A stretch of 37,032 nt of DNA from Peptococcaceae bacterium (GTDB lineage Bacteria > Bacillota > Desulfotomaculia > Desulfotomaculales > Desulfocucumaceae). The position numbers and the translations under genes were made by a program. Shown here in pieces: positions 1-8,471 of this stretch (the first letter of the stretch is position 1; the number at the start of each line of letters is the position of its first letter). The DNA is taken from contig JAAXTT010000001.1 in the NCBI GenBank assembly GCA_013336365.1, positions 1 to 37,032 of the forward strand. The letters are read 5' to 3'. The notes under the pieces were generated by a model. That model made no database searches, was not told where the DNA came from, and saw only the letters and a list, made by a program, of their open reading frames with translations.

Positions 1-425
1 TATCGTCGGGCAGAGGAGCTGCAATGGCTATGAAGCTGGCTTTGGCAGACTCGGAAATAGAACCGTGGGCTGTTGACTATATAAATGCCCATGGAACCTC
101 AACTCCCCTAGGAGATAAGCCGGAGACAATTGCAATCAAGGAAGTATTTGGGCAACATGCCTATAAAATTGCTGTAGGATCAACCAAGTCTATGACCGGG
201 CACCTTCTTGGTGCTGCAGGCGGTCTTGAGGCAGTAGCATCAATCTTGGCCATGGGCAAAGGTATAATTCCCCCAACTATTAATCAGGATAATCCGGACC
301 CGGAATGTGATTTGGACTATATACCCAATGTGGCCAGAAAAAGCGTGGTTAATGTCGCCATGTCAAATTCTTTTGGTTTTGGTGGTCATAATGTCACTCT
401 GATTTTGAAAAAGTTTGCTGAGTAG
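1..425 (+). CDS. fabF: 3-oxoacyl-ACP synthase II (KAS II), C-terminal part
   Basis: This condensing enzyme extends acyl-ACP with malonyl-ACP in cytosolic fatty acid synthesis. The gene is cut by the window start; the frame is open from base 3 (S-S-G-R-G-A-A before the first Met). Visible are the two catalytic histidine motifs of the thiolase fold, NAHGTSTPLGD and SMTGHLLGAAGG, and the closing glycine-rich NSFGFGGHN loop typical of KAS I/II. The cysteine nucleophile lies upstream of the window. About 141 residues remain of a usual 410. It ends 13 bp before rnc, so the two are probably cotranscribed, as in many Bacillota. The family call is secure; FabF rather than FabB is inferred from the rnc neighbour. 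Confidence 0.95.
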   Translation, partial: SSGRGAAMAMKLALADSEIEPWAVDYINAHGTSTPLGDKPETIAIKEVFGQHAYKIAVGSTKSMTGHLLGAAGGLEAVASILAMGKGIIPPTINQDNPDPECDLDYIPNVARKSVVNVAMSNSFGFGGHNVTLILKKFAE

Positions 426-438
426 TGGGGTGGTATAA

Positions 439-1125
439 ATGACCCGACAGGAGTATTTCAACAACATACATGCAAAATTAGGAATAAAATGGAATAATAT
501 AAGCTTGTTGCACATGGCCTTAACTCACAGCTCTTATTCCTTTGAAAAAAAAGACCGTATCATAAATAACCAGAGGCTGGAATTTCTGGGAGATGCTGTG
601 CTTGAGCTGGTGGTCAGCAGCTATCTTTACAATCAATGTGCCTCCTGTTCAGAAGGAGACCTGACTAAATTCAGGGCATCTATTGTATGTGAGTCCTCCC
701 TGGCAAGAGTTTCAAGAGATTTGGGTATCGGTCAGGGCTTGTATATGGGTAAGGGGGAGGAACGATCAGGAGGAAGAGATCGACCTTCTATTTTGGCAGA
801 TGCCTTTGAATCCCTGCTGGGAGCCATTTATCTTGACAGCGGCTTAGATATTGTCAGCAAATTTGCGCTAAAGCATTTGAGTGGGGTTATCTCCGATGTT
901 TTGGAGGGCAGGGTGGAAAGGGACTATAAAACAGAACTGCAGGAAATACTCCAAAAAACATCTAATTACCCGGTAAGCTATGTTATTTTAAAGGAAGAGG
1001 GTCCTGCTCACGACAAGTTTTTTACCTCAGCAGTAGTTCATTTGGGTAAGGAGCTGGGGACCGGTTCCGGTCATTCCAAAAAAGAGGCTGAGCAGCATGC
1101 TGCAAGAGCAGCACTTGGATATTAG
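439..1125 (+). CDS. rnc: ribonuclease III
   Basis: Double-strand-specific endoribonuclease that processes rRNA precursors and structured mRNAs as a dimer. The nuclease domain covers about residues 1-150, with the signature QRLEFLGDAVL at 45-55 and a second acidic site around ADAFES. Expected metal ligands E48, D52, D121 and E124 are all present. Gln45 replaces the Glu most often found at the start of the signature; that position is outside the strict metal-binding set. A dsRNA-binding domain follows at about 163-228 with the KKEAEQHAA helix. Length (228 aa) is normal. The ATG follows a GTGGGGTGG ribosome binding site. It lies between fabF and ftsY; the smc gene that commonly separates rnc and ftsY is absent. 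Confidence 0.97.
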   Translation: MTRQEYFNNIHAKLGIKWNNISLLHMALTHSSYSFEKKDRIINNQRLEFLGDAVLELVVSSYLYNQCASCSEGDLTKFRASIVCESSLARVSRDLGIGQGLYMGKGEERSGGRDRPSILADAFESLLGAIYLDSGLDIVSKFALKHLSGVISDVLEGRVERDYKTELQEILQKTSNYPVSYVILKEEGPAHDKFFTSAVVHLGKELGTGSGHSKKEAEQHAARAALGY

Positions 1126-1158
1126 AAAAAATATCCGGACTACATGGAGGTAGATCAT

Positions 1159-2118
1159 TTGAGCTTTATAAACAGACTGAAAGATTCGCTCAGCAAAACC
1201 AGACAGGATTTAGCCGAAAAAATTGACAGCTTGGTAACCGGAAAGAAAAATATAGATGAGAGCCTTTATGAGGAGCTTGAAGAGGCTTTGATCCAGTCAG
1301 ATGTAGGTGCAGAAACTGCCTTTAATCTGGTGGATAAATTAAGAATTGTTACTAAGGAAAACAAGATTTCAGAACCCGGTCAGCTAAAGCCTGCCCTGAT
1401 AAAAATAATTCGGGACATTCTTGAGCAGGAAGAATCAACAGTATTTTTTAGGCAAAAACCCACTGTTATATTGGTGGTAGGAGTGAATGGAGTTGGCAAA
1501 ACAACTACAATAGGAAAATTGGCCAATTATTTAAAAAACGAAGGAAATAAGGTTATTTTGGCAGCTGCAGATACCTTCAGGGCAGCTGCCATCGACCAAC
1601 TGGAGATTTGGGGTAATAAAACAGGGGTAGATGTAATTAAGCATCAGGAGGGTGCAGATCCTGCAGCAGTGGCCTTTGATGCTCTCCAGGCCTCCATAGC
1701 AAGAAATGCGGATATATTAATAGTAGATACTGCCGGCAGACTTCACACAAAGAATAACTTAATGGAAGAACTGAAAAAAATAGGTCGGGTTTTGGCAAAA
1801 GAAATACCTGGAGCACCCCATGAAATATTATTAGTTTTGGATGCTACAACAGGGCAAAATGCTATTAATCAGGCAAAAATCTTTGGTGCGGCATCTGGGG
1901 TCACAGGTATAGTTTTAACGAAGCTGGATGGAACTGCCAAGGGAGGCGTAGTGATAGGAATTAAGGAATCACTGGATATTCCGGTTAGATATATCGGCAT
2001 CGGAGAAGGCATTGATGATTTAAGACCCTTTAAGGCAGCAGAGTTTGCCCAGGCATTGTTCTATGCCGATATTGACTCCAATAATATCGACTCCAATAAA
2101 GACGGGGAAAATTTATAG
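1159..2118 (+). CDS. ftsY: signal recognition particle receptor FtsY
   Basis: SRP-family GTPase that docks the SRP-ribosome complex at the membrane for cotranslational insertion. The N domain is a helical bundle in about the first 90 residues. The G domain has P-loop GVNGVGKTTTIGKLA, DTAGR (G3) and TKLDGTAKGG (G4 and following). The acidic A domain found in proteobacterial FtsY is almost absent, as usual in Bacillota. I place the start at TTG 1159 because GGAGGT at 1147-1151 sits 7 bases ahead of it; the in-frame ATG at 1144 overlaps that site and would add only M-E-V-D-H. Length is then 319 aa. It lies directly downstream of rnc. Confidence 0.95.
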   Translation: MSFINRLKDSLSKTRQDLAEKIDSLVTGKKNIDESLYEELEEALIQSDVGAETAFNLVDKLRIVTKENKISEPGQLKPALIKIIRDILEQEESTVFFRQKPTVILVVGVNGVGKTTTIGKLANYLKNEGNKVILAAADTFRAAAIDQLEIWGNKTGVDVIKHQEGADPAAVAFDALQASIARNADILIVDTAGRLHTKNNLMEELKKIGRVLAKEIPGAPHEILLVLDATTGQNAINQAKIFGAASGVTGIVLTKLDGTAKGGVVIGIKESLDIPVRYIGIGEGIDDLRPFKAAEFAQALFYADIDSNNIDSNKDGENL

Positions 2119-2143
2119 AATTGCAAAATCGGAGGTTGTATAA

Positions 2144-2929
2144 TTGGCTATTAATACCGCAATTATCGGTGGGACAGGAGTATATGATCCCAAGATATTT
2201 TCTTCGGTTCGGGAAGAAAAAATAGAGACACCCTATGGTAATGTTAAAGTTATGATAGGAGATTATATGGGAAATGAAATTGCCTTTATGGCCAGGCATG
2301 GTGATAAGCACCAGGTTCCTCCCCATTTAGTCAATTATCGGGGCAATATTGCCGGATTAAAGCAGTTGGGGGTAAAAAATATTTTTGCCACAGCTGCAGT
2401 AGGCTCACTAAATATGGAAATGGCTCCGGGTAATTTCGTTTTTGTCGATCAATTTCTTGATTTTACGAAGGGAAGAGCCTCTACCTTTGTGGAAGACGGA
2501 GTAGTTCATGTTGATATGACAAAGCCTTATTGCTGCCGCCTGAGAGAGCTTTTAACCGAAACGGCAGTTAAATCAGGGTTAAAGTTTAACAGCAAGGGCA
2601 CCTACGTATGCACTGAGGGACCTCGCTTCGAAACTGCTGCTGAGATAAAGATGTTTCGTCACTTTGGCGGGGATCTGGTTGGTATGACCAGTGTTCCTGA
2701 GGTTGTTTTATCCAGAGAGGCGGGAATCTGCTATGCTACTATTGCAATAGTAACCAACTATGCTGCCGGTATAACCTCAGGTAAGCTTTCTCACCGGGAG
2801 GTTTTGGAGATGATGGCAAGCAGTTCTAAAAATGTTAGATCTCTTCTGGTAAATGCTATTTCCGCATTAAATAATGACATAAACTGCAGTTGCTGCAGTC
2901 ATGAGGAAAAGCTTAACCCGGCAGATTAG
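2144..2929 (+). CDS. mtnP: 5'-methylthioadenosine/methylthioinosine phosphorylase
   Basis: Trimeric purine nucleoside phosphorylase family, cleaving a methylthio-nucleoside with phosphate to base plus methylthioribose-1-phosphate, the MtnA substrate. Visible are the phosphate-site GGTGVYDP at residues 9-16, ARHGDKHQVPPHLVNYR at about 50-66 and MTSVPEVVLSREAG at 181-194. In adenine-specific MTA phosphorylases a T-D-Y-D motif follows, whose aspartates contact the 6-amino group. Here it reads T-N-Y-A (N205, A207), closer to 6-oxopurine enzymes. With a deaminase gene four places downstream, methylthioinosine is a plausible true substrate. Start is TTG 2144, 7 bases after GGAGGT. The C-terminus is cysteine-rich (CSCCSHEE). 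Family is secure; substrate is inferred. Confidence 0.88.
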   Translation: MAINTAIIGGTGVYDPKIFSSVREEKIETPYGNVKVMIGDYMGNEIAFMARHGDKHQVPPHLVNYRGNIAGLKQLGVKNIFATAAVGSLNMEMAPGNFVFVDQFLDFTKGRASTFVEDGVVHVDMTKPYCCRLRELLTETAVKSGLKFNSKGTYVCTEGPRFETAAEIKMFRHFGGDLVGMTSVPEVVLSREAGICYATIAIVTNYAAGITSGKLSHREVLEMMASSSKNVRSLLVNAISALNNDINCSCCSHEEKLNPAD

Positions 2930-2952
2930 CCTCTGAAAGCTGGTGAATTAAT

Positions 2953-3987
2953 ATGCAAAGTATCAGATGGGATAATGGAGAGCTTTTTATCCTGGATCAG
3001 ACAAAACTACCTGATTATGTTGAATATATTTGTTGCAAGGATTATCAAACTGTATTTGAGGCAATTTGTCGACTATCAGTAAGGGGTGCCCCTGCTATCG
3101 GAGCCGCCGCTGCATATGGCTTGGTTTTGGGGGCAATGGCGTTACCTAAAAAAGACCTGACTAATTTTATTAGCCAGGTCGAGAGGATTGCCGGAGTATT
3201 AATGTCCTCAAGGCCAACAGCGGTAAATCTTAAGTGGGCAATTGATAGAATGCTATCCGGGTTAGCTGTCAATAAATTCAATAATTATGACAGGATAATT
3301 AATTTTATGCTTCAAGAAGCAGAATTAATATATCAGGAGGATCTGGAAAATAATAAAAATATTGGCTATTATGGCAATAAATTAATCCCTCCGGGAGCGA
3401 GAATACTGACCCACTGCAATGCGGGAGCACTTGCCACTGCAGGCTATGGCACTGCTTTAGGTGTTATAAGAGCTGCTGCAGAAGCAGATAAGAAAATTAT
3501 GGTTTATGCGGGAGAGACAAGACCTCTGCTTCAAGGGGCAAGACTTACTACTTTGGAAATGATTAATGCCAAAATACCGGTAACCTTGATTACTGATAAT
3601 ATGGCAGGATATTTGATGTATCTTAAAAAAGCCGATCTGATCATTATTGGGGCAGACCGTATAGCAGCCAATGGAGACACTGCCAATAAAATAGGGACCT
3701 ATGGATTGGCAGTACTGGCTAAGGCCCACGGATTGCCTTTCTACGTGGCAGCTCCCCTTTCAACTATAGATATAGAGCTTGAATCAGGCTCAGATATTCC
3801 AATAGAAGAGAGAAGTGGGGATGAGGTAACTCACATTGCCGGAACCAGAGTGGCGCCACCGGGAGTTGATGTTTGGAATCCTGCCTTTGATATAACCCCT
3901 GCAGAATTAATAACCTCGATAATTACAGAAAAAGGGATAGCAGTTCCCCCCTATAGTAAATCGCTTAGAAAGCTATTTGAAACATAA
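2953..3987 (+). CDS. mtnA: S-methyl-5-thioribose-1-phosphate isomerase
   Basis: Isomerises methylthioribose-1-phosphate to methylthioribulose-1-phosphate in methionine/thiomethyl salvage; cytosolic and related to the eIF2B fold. Signatures seen: SVRGAPAIGAAAAYG at about 42-56, the catalytic cysteine in THCNAGAL (C155), VYAGETRPLLQGARLT at 184-199 and the catalytic aspartate in IIGADRIAANGD (D235). The length of 344 aa is typical. It starts at ATG 2953 with only a weak upstream GGTGA, 23 bp after the phosphorylase gene, so it is probably translated from the same mRNA. No mtnW/X/D or mtnB-mtnC set follows, so the product must leave by another route, perhaps the class II aldolase at 7887-8441. 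Confidence 0.96.
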   Translation: MQSIRWDNGELFILDQTKLPDYVEYICCKDYQTVFEAICRLSVRGAPAIGAAAAYGLVLGAMALPKKDLTNFISQVERIAGVLMSSRPTAVNLKWAIDRMLSGLAVNKFNNYDRIINFMLQEAELIYQEDLENNKNIGYYGNKLIPPGARILTHCNAGALATAGYGTALGVIRAAAEADKKIMVYAGETRPLLQGARLTTLEMINAKIPVTLITDNMAGYLMYLKKADLIIIGADRIAANGDTANKIGTYGLAVLAKAHGLPFYVAAPLSTIDIELESGSDIPIEERSGDEVTHIAGTRVAPPGVDVWNPAFDITPAELITSIITEKGIAVPPYSKSLRKLFET

Positions 3988-4061
3988 AATTTTTCTTGGA
4001 TAAATTTGGATAAATATAGAGCATATTTATGATTGAACCGGAAACTGAAAGGAGCATAGAC

Positions 4062-5315
4062 ATGGATAAATATTCTATTAAGGATATAGGATTGGCATCT
4101 GAGGGCGAGCTGAAAATTGAGTGGGCCAGAAACCACATGCCGGTATTAAATGCAATAAGAGAAGAATTCGAGAGGGTTAAGCCATTTAAAGGAATCAGAG
4201 TTGCTATGAGTATTCATTTAGAGGCAAAAACTGCCTATTTAGCCCAAGTTATTAAAGCAGGAGGGGCTGAGGTTGCCATCACCGGTTCTAATCCTCTTTC
4301 CACTCAGGATGATATAGCTGCAGCCTTGGCTGTTCAGGGAATAAATGTCTATGCCTGGCATGGAGTTACCGACAGTGAATATCGTAAGCATATACTTCAA
4401 ACTTTGGATACAAATCCTAAAATTATTATCGATGATGGTGGGGATCTGGTTAATGCACTCCACAAGGAAAGAAGGCATCTGGCCAAAGATGTTTTAGGTG
4501 GATCAGAGGAAACTACAACGGGGGTAATCAGGTTAAAATCAATGGACAAAGCCGGTGAATTGCTTTTTCCAATGATGGCAGTAAATGATGCCCGATGCAA
4601 GTATCTTTTTGACAACAGGTATGGAACCGGTGAGTCTGTTATGTCAAGTATAATGAGAACAACAAATTTGCTTATATCCGGAAAGTCGGTAGTGGTAATG
4701 GGCTATGGTTGGTGCGGCCGGGGTGTAGCCATAAAGGCCAAAGGTCTGGGAGCAAAGGTAATAATTTGTGAAGTGGATCCTATTAGGGCAATTGAGGCTG
4801 TGATGGATGGTTATCAGGTCATGTCCAGCAATGAAGCAGCCAGAATAGGTGATATGTTTATAACAGTTACCGGCTGCTGTGACATACTGAGAGGGCAGCA
4901 TTATAAATTAATGAAAAATGGGGCTATCCTAGCAAATGCGGGACATTTTGATTTGGAAATAAATAAGCATGAATTATCGGAACTTTCTGTAAGCAGAAAA
5001 ATAGCACGTAAAAACATAGAGGAATTTACTCTTGAAAACTCTAAGAAGGTATATCTGCTCGGCGAGGGAAGACTGGTAAATCTCGCTGCCGGAGATGGGC
5101 ATCCGGTTGAGATTATGGATATGTCCTTCGCACTGCAGGCACTGTCTGCCCGACATATTTTGGATAATTCCGGTCAAATGGAAAATAAAGTTTATCAGGT
5201 TCCCGAGGCTATAGATCAAAGGGTCGCTGCAATTAAGCTGGAATCTCTGGGCATTGCTATAGATCATCTAACTTTAGATCAGCAGAATTACTTGGAGAGC
5301 TGGAATCACAGCTAG
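4062..5315 (+). CDS. ahcY: adenosylhomocysteinase, archaeal-type (possibly S-inosylhomocysteine hydrolase)
   Basis: NAD-dependent hydrolase that releases homocysteine from S-adenosyl- or S-inosyl-homocysteine. Motifs: SNPLSTQDDIAAAL (TQDD instead of the TQDHAAAA common in eukaryotic and proteobacterial enzymes), EETTTG, the FDNRYGTGES segment with the preceding catalytic Lys, the Rossmann GYGWCGRG, NAGHFD and GHPVEIMD. It lacks the usual C-terminal K..Y-R-Y tail and ends in SWNHS, as in the shorter archaeal and thermophile forms. I choose ATG 4062, preceded by AAAGGAG at 4048-4054, over the in-frame ATG 4029, which has no ribosome site; this gives 417 aa. The deaminase next door suggests S-inosylhomocysteine could be its substrate, as in the methanogen DadD route. 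Fold is secure; substrate is inferred. Confidence 0.9.
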   Translation: MDKYSIKDIGLASEGELKIEWARNHMPVLNAIREEFERVKPFKGIRVAMSIHLEAKTAYLAQVIKAGGAEVAITGSNPLSTQDDIAAALAVQGINVYAWHGVTDSEYRKHILQTLDTNPKIIIDDGGDLVNALHKERRHLAKDVLGGSEETTTGVIRLKSMDKAGELLFPMMAVNDARCKYLFDNRYGTGESVMSSIMRTTNLLISGKSVVVMGYGWCGRGVAIKAKGLGAKVIICEVDPIRAIEAVMDGYQVMSSNEAARIGDMFITVTGCCDILRGQHYKLMKNGAILANAGHFDLEINKHELSELSVSRKIARKNIEEFTLENSKKVYLLGEGRLVNLAAGDGHPVEIMDMSFALQALSARHILDNSGQMENKVYQVPEAIDQRVAAIKLESLGIAIDHLTLDQQNYLESWNHS

Positions 5316-5344
5316 TTTACAGACCATTAATGGAGGTAGCGGGA

Positions 5345-6655
5345 TTGGATAAGTTATTGATAAAAAACGCAGTAATAATCACCATGGAAGGAAAGGAATC
5401 CATTTTTCAAAAAGGTGATATCGCTGTAAAAGGACAGTATATATTTTGGGTTGGCCAAGTAAATTCGGTGCCAAAGGAATTTGTTCCGGACAAAGTTATT
5501 GATGCTACCCAAATGCTTGCTTTGCCCGGCTTAATAAACTGTCATACCCATTCGGCAATGACCATGATGAGAAGCTATGCTGATGATCTGCCCTTGATGA
5601 AGTGGTTGGAGGAAAAAATATGGCCCTTCGAAGCACTGATGGAAGAAGATGACATTTATTGGGCATCCCTGCTTTGCTGTCTCGAAATGATTAAGTCAGG
5701 TACAACAACCTTTGCAGATATGTATTTTCACATGAACAGTGTCGCTAAGGCTGTTGAACAGGCAGGTATAAGAGCTGATCTTTCAAGAGGCCTGATTGGG
5801 GTAGGGCCGGAAGCTGAATCGGCACTAATTTTCAGCAAGGATTTTGTAGCCCAATGGCATCATCAGGCCAATGACAGAATAAGGGTAAGATTTGGTCCCC
5901 ACGCCCCCTATACCTGCCCCCCGGATTATCTGAAAAAAACAATTAAACTGGCTAAAGAGCTTGATGTAGGTTTACATATTCACCTATCGGAGACCTTGTC
6001 AGAGGTGAATGATATTTACAATCAGCACAGCTTGTCTCCTATTGAACTGATGGATAATATCGGACTATTTGAATTACCGGTAATTGCTGCTCATTGTGTA
6101 CATGTTGATGGAAAGGATATAGAAATTCTTGCCAAGAGAAAGGTCGGGGTGGCCCATAACCCAGAAAGCAATATGAAGCTGGCCAGTGGAATTGCCCCAG
6201 TCAATGAAATGCTTAATGGGGGAGTGAAAGTTGGTCTTGGTACTGATGGTCCTGCCAGCAACAACAATCTGGATATGCTGGAGGAAATGAGAACTGCAGC
6301 CTTGCTTCACAAGGTAAGCACCGGAAACCCCCAAGTCCTGCCTTCCTTCCAAGCCTTGCAGATGGCTACCATTGGCGGAGCAGCTGCTTTGGGAATGGCA
6401 GATGAGATTGGACTGCTAAAAAAAGGCTATAAAGCGGATATTATTTTATTAAATACTAAAAAGCCGCACTTTTATCCCAGAAATGATTGGGTTTCAAACA
6501 TCGTTTATGCAGCACAGTCCTCAGATGTAGAGACAGTAATCATTGATGGCAAGATAGTAATGGAAAAAGGTAAGGTATTAACTATCGATGAGGAAGAGGT
6601 CTATCGCCAAGTTCAAGTCAGAACAGAAAAACTAACAGAAAAATTGGGTGGCTAA
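5345..6655 (+). CDS. mtaD: 5'-methylthioadenosine/S-adenosylhomocysteine deaminase
   Basis: Amidohydrolase that deaminates MTA, SAH and related 5'-adenosyl compounds to the inosine forms. The metal site is visible: NCHTHSAMTMMR (H67, H69), HIHLSET, AAHCVHVD and GLGTDGPASNNNLDM with the metal Asp. HAPYTCPPDYL and SNMKLASGIAP are also characteristic of the MtaD branch rather than of guanine or cytosine deaminases. Start is TTG 5345, 7 bases after GGAGGT at 5332-5337; an upstream in-frame ATG at 5330 overlaps that site. Length is 436 aa. It lies 29 bp after ahcY and in the same unit as the MTA-type phosphorylase and mtnA, which supports a combined deamination-salvage pathway. Confidence 0.93.
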   Translation: MDKLLIKNAVIITMEGKESIFQKGDIAVKGQYIFWVGQVNSVPKEFVPDKVIDATQMLALPGLINCHTHSAMTMMRSYADDLPLMKWLEEKIWPFEALMEEDDIYWASLLCCLEMIKSGTTTFADMYFHMNSVAKAVEQAGIRADLSRGLIGVGPEAESALIFSKDFVAQWHHQANDRIRVRFGPHAPYTCPPDYLKKTIKLAKELDVGLHIHLSETLSEVNDIYNQHSLSPIELMDNIGLFELPVIAAHCVHVDGKDIEILAKRKVGVAHNPESNMKLASGIAPVNEMLNGGVKVGLGTDGPASNNNLDMLEEMRTAALLHKVSTGNPQVLPSFQALQMATIGGAAALGMADEIGLLKKGYKADIILLNTKKPHFYPRNDWVSNIVYAAQSSDVETVIIDGKIVMEKGKVLTIDEEEVYRQVQVRTEKLTEKLGG

Positions 6656-6703
6656 TCGGCTGCCCTTAAAGTCCGAGTAAATAAATTTTTGGAGGTTAAC
6701 AAA

Positions 6704-7879
6704 ATGGCTGTTGTAATGTTGCTGTCAGGGCGTCAAGCAAGGGTTGCTGCAGGTCACCCCTGGATATACAGCACAGAGGTTGCCAAAATCGAGGGAGAAT
6801 TTGTGCCGGGAGATATTGTTGAGGTTACTGACAGTAGAGGAAGATTTATAGGAAAGGGATATATCAATCCTGCATCAAAGATATTAATCCGAATTATGAC
6901 TAGAGATAAGGATGAAAATATAGACCGAGATTTTTTTCTTAACAGGATACGAACTGCGTTATCCTACCGCAATAAGGTTGTTAAAGACAGTAATGCCTAC
7001 CGTTTGGTCTATGGTGAGGCAGATTTTATACCAGCCTTGATTGTAGATAAGTATGGTGATTATCTTTCTGTGCAGACATTGGCATTGGGGATTGAAGGAT
7101 ATAAGGATATTATTATTGATGTGTTAAAAGAGGTAGTTAATCCAACAGCTATTTATGAACGTAATGATGTTTCTGTAAGAGAATTGGAAGGGCTTAGTCA
7201 GCATAAGGGCTTTATTGGAGAAGAGTTCGATACCTTTGTGGAAATATTGGAGAATGGTTTATATTTTAAGGTTGATATGGCAGAGGGGCAGAAAACAGGC
7301 TATTTCCTCGATCAGAGAGAAAACAGGCTGGCCTTGGAGCAGCTGAGTGCCGGAGCAAGAGTGCTCGATTGCTTTTGTCACACCGGGACATTTTCAGTAA
7401 ATGCCGCACGTTTTGGAGCAAAAGAGGTACTAGGAATTGATATTTCCCAGTCAGCACTTGAGATAGCAAGGGAAAATGCTTCAAGAAACGGTTATAGTGA
7501 AATTTGTACCTTTAGAGAAGGAAACAGTTTTGATGAGCTGAGAGCCATGGATAAGGCCGGTGAAAAATATGATTTGGTCATACTTGATCCGCCGGCCTTT
7601 ACTAAATCAAAAAATGCTTTGGCAGGGGCTATAAGAGGGTATAAGGAAATCAATTTAAGAGGTCTGAAGATATTGGAAAAAGGTGGTTTTTTGGTCACCT
7701 GTTCCTGCTCTTATCATATGAGTGAAGAGCTGTTCCTGGAGGTGCTGCAAAGCTCAGCAAGGGATGCAGGCAGAGATGTAAGAATAGTTGAAATAAGGCG
7801 GCAGGCAAAGGATCATCCTATGTTACTATCCTCCCAAGAGACCCATTATTTAAAGTGTGTAATTTTACAGGTCTTATAG
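6704..7879 (+). CDS. rlmI: class I SAM-dependent rRNA (cytosine-C5) methyltransferase, RlmI-like
   Basis: Predicted to methylate a cytosine in 23S rRNA. The N-terminal PUA domain includes GHPWIYSTEV and a central RlmI linker; the C-terminal Rossmann methyltransferase has LDCFCHTGTFSVNAA (SAM motif I), GIDISQSALEIA (acidic ribose-binding residue), LDPPAFTKSK (motif IV) and VTCSCSYHMS (motif VI with candidate catalytic Cys). Length of 391 aa is usual. ATG 6704 is preceded by GGAGGT at 6691-6696; a TTG 15 bases upstream overlaps that site and is rejected. It is the last gene of the left plus-strand run and converges with the aldolase gene 7 bp away. A SAM user next to SAH-recycling genes is coherent but not proof of coupling. 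Confidence 0.9.
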   Translation: MAVVMLLSGRQARVAAGHPWIYSTEVAKIEGEFVPGDIVEVTDSRGRFIGKGYINPASKILIRIMTRDKDENIDRDFFLNRIRTALSYRNKVVKDSNAYRLVYGEADFIPALIVDKYGDYLSVQTLALGIEGYKDIIIDVLKEVVNPTAIYERNDVSVRELEGLSQHKGFIGEEFDTFVEILENGLYFKVDMAEGQKTGYFLDQRENRLALEQLSAGARVLDCFCHTGTFSVNAARFGAKEVLGIDISQSALEIARENASRNGYSEICTFREGNSFDELRAMDKAGEKYDLVILDPPAFTKSKNALAGAIRGYKEINLRGLKILEKGGFLVTCSCSYHMSEELFLEVLQSSARDAGRDVRIVEIRRQAKDHPMLLSSQETHYLKCVILQVL

Positions 7880-7886
7880 ACATGTA

Positions 7887-8441
7887 TTAATAATCTATTT
7901 GTCGGGTTATTGATAGTATTTTACAGCTGTGCTCCAAGCTACTGGTAAGGTGGAGAGTTTCCACAAGGTCTTTTCCTATAGCAAAGGTTCCGTGCCCTTT
8001 TATAACAGCGATTCTGTTATCCTTCAAGATGGTAGGCAAGGTACTCTCCAATTCTTGGGATGCAATAGAAATGCCGGGAGATAGAACAGGAACTGAAGGT
8101 AGCAAGTAAAGTCCTTCTGCATCAATCGGAATAAGTTGGTTTTTTTCCAGCAAGGAAAGGGCAATTACATGGGGTGGATGGGCGTGAAGAATGGCCAAGG
8201 CAGGAGTGTTAAGGTATATTGCTTTATGAACCCCCAATTCTGATGATGCTTGACAGGTAGTATCGTCAATTTTATATAGAGATGTGGTTATAAGATCCCT
8301 ATGAGATAAATTTCCCAGCATAGAACCTCGACGGGTTATGATAATTTTATCATCTATACGGATGCTGATATTTCCGCTATGAGAATTATTCAGACCGGCA
8401 AAAAAAAGATTTTGTCCGATCATTTGGAAAGAACTAAGCAT
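7887..8441 (-). CDS. class II aldolase/adducin family protein, candidate DHAP-shunt aldolase
   Basis: Small zinc-dependent aldolase of the fuculose-/ribulose-phosphate aldolase, MtnB and adducin fold, 184 aa. The phosphate-binding SGNIS is at about 22-26, the zinc ligands HAH at 86/88 and GHG at 150, and a catalytic Glu in SSE at about 68. The family covers L-fuculose-1-P aldolase, methylthioribulose-1-P dehydratase (MtnB) and the aldolases of the DHAP shunt that split 5-deoxy- or 5-methylthio-ribulose-1-P. No mtnC/mtnX/mtnD is seen here, so aldol cleavage of the MtnA product fits better than MtnB dehydration; this is an inference from neighbours. The ATG follows GGAGG closely. It is transcribed opposite to and converges with rlmI, and a perfect inverted repeat lies just upstream. 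Confidence 0.82.
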   Translation of the reverse strand: MLSSFQMIGQNLFFAGLNNSHSGNISIRIDDKIIITRRGSMLGNLSHRDLITTSLYKIDDTTCQASSELGVHKAIYLNTPALAILHAHPPHVIALSLLEKNQLIPIDAEGLYLLPSVPVLSPGISIASQELESTLPTILKDNRIAVIKGHGTFAIGKDLVETLHLTSSLEHSCKILSITRQIDY

Positions 8442-8442
8442 T

Positions 8443-8471
8443 TTGCCTCCAAAAAAAGGTAATATGATAAT
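8443..8471 (+). promoter_or_regulatory. candidate promoter for pabABC
   Basis: TTGCCT at 8443-8448 and GATAAT at 8466-8471 are separated by 17 bases and lie about 75 bases before the pabA start. The -10 is inside the left arm of the inverted repeat at 8457-8495, so a protein bound to that repeat could block it. The match is moderate; no experiment supports it. Confidence 0.35.
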
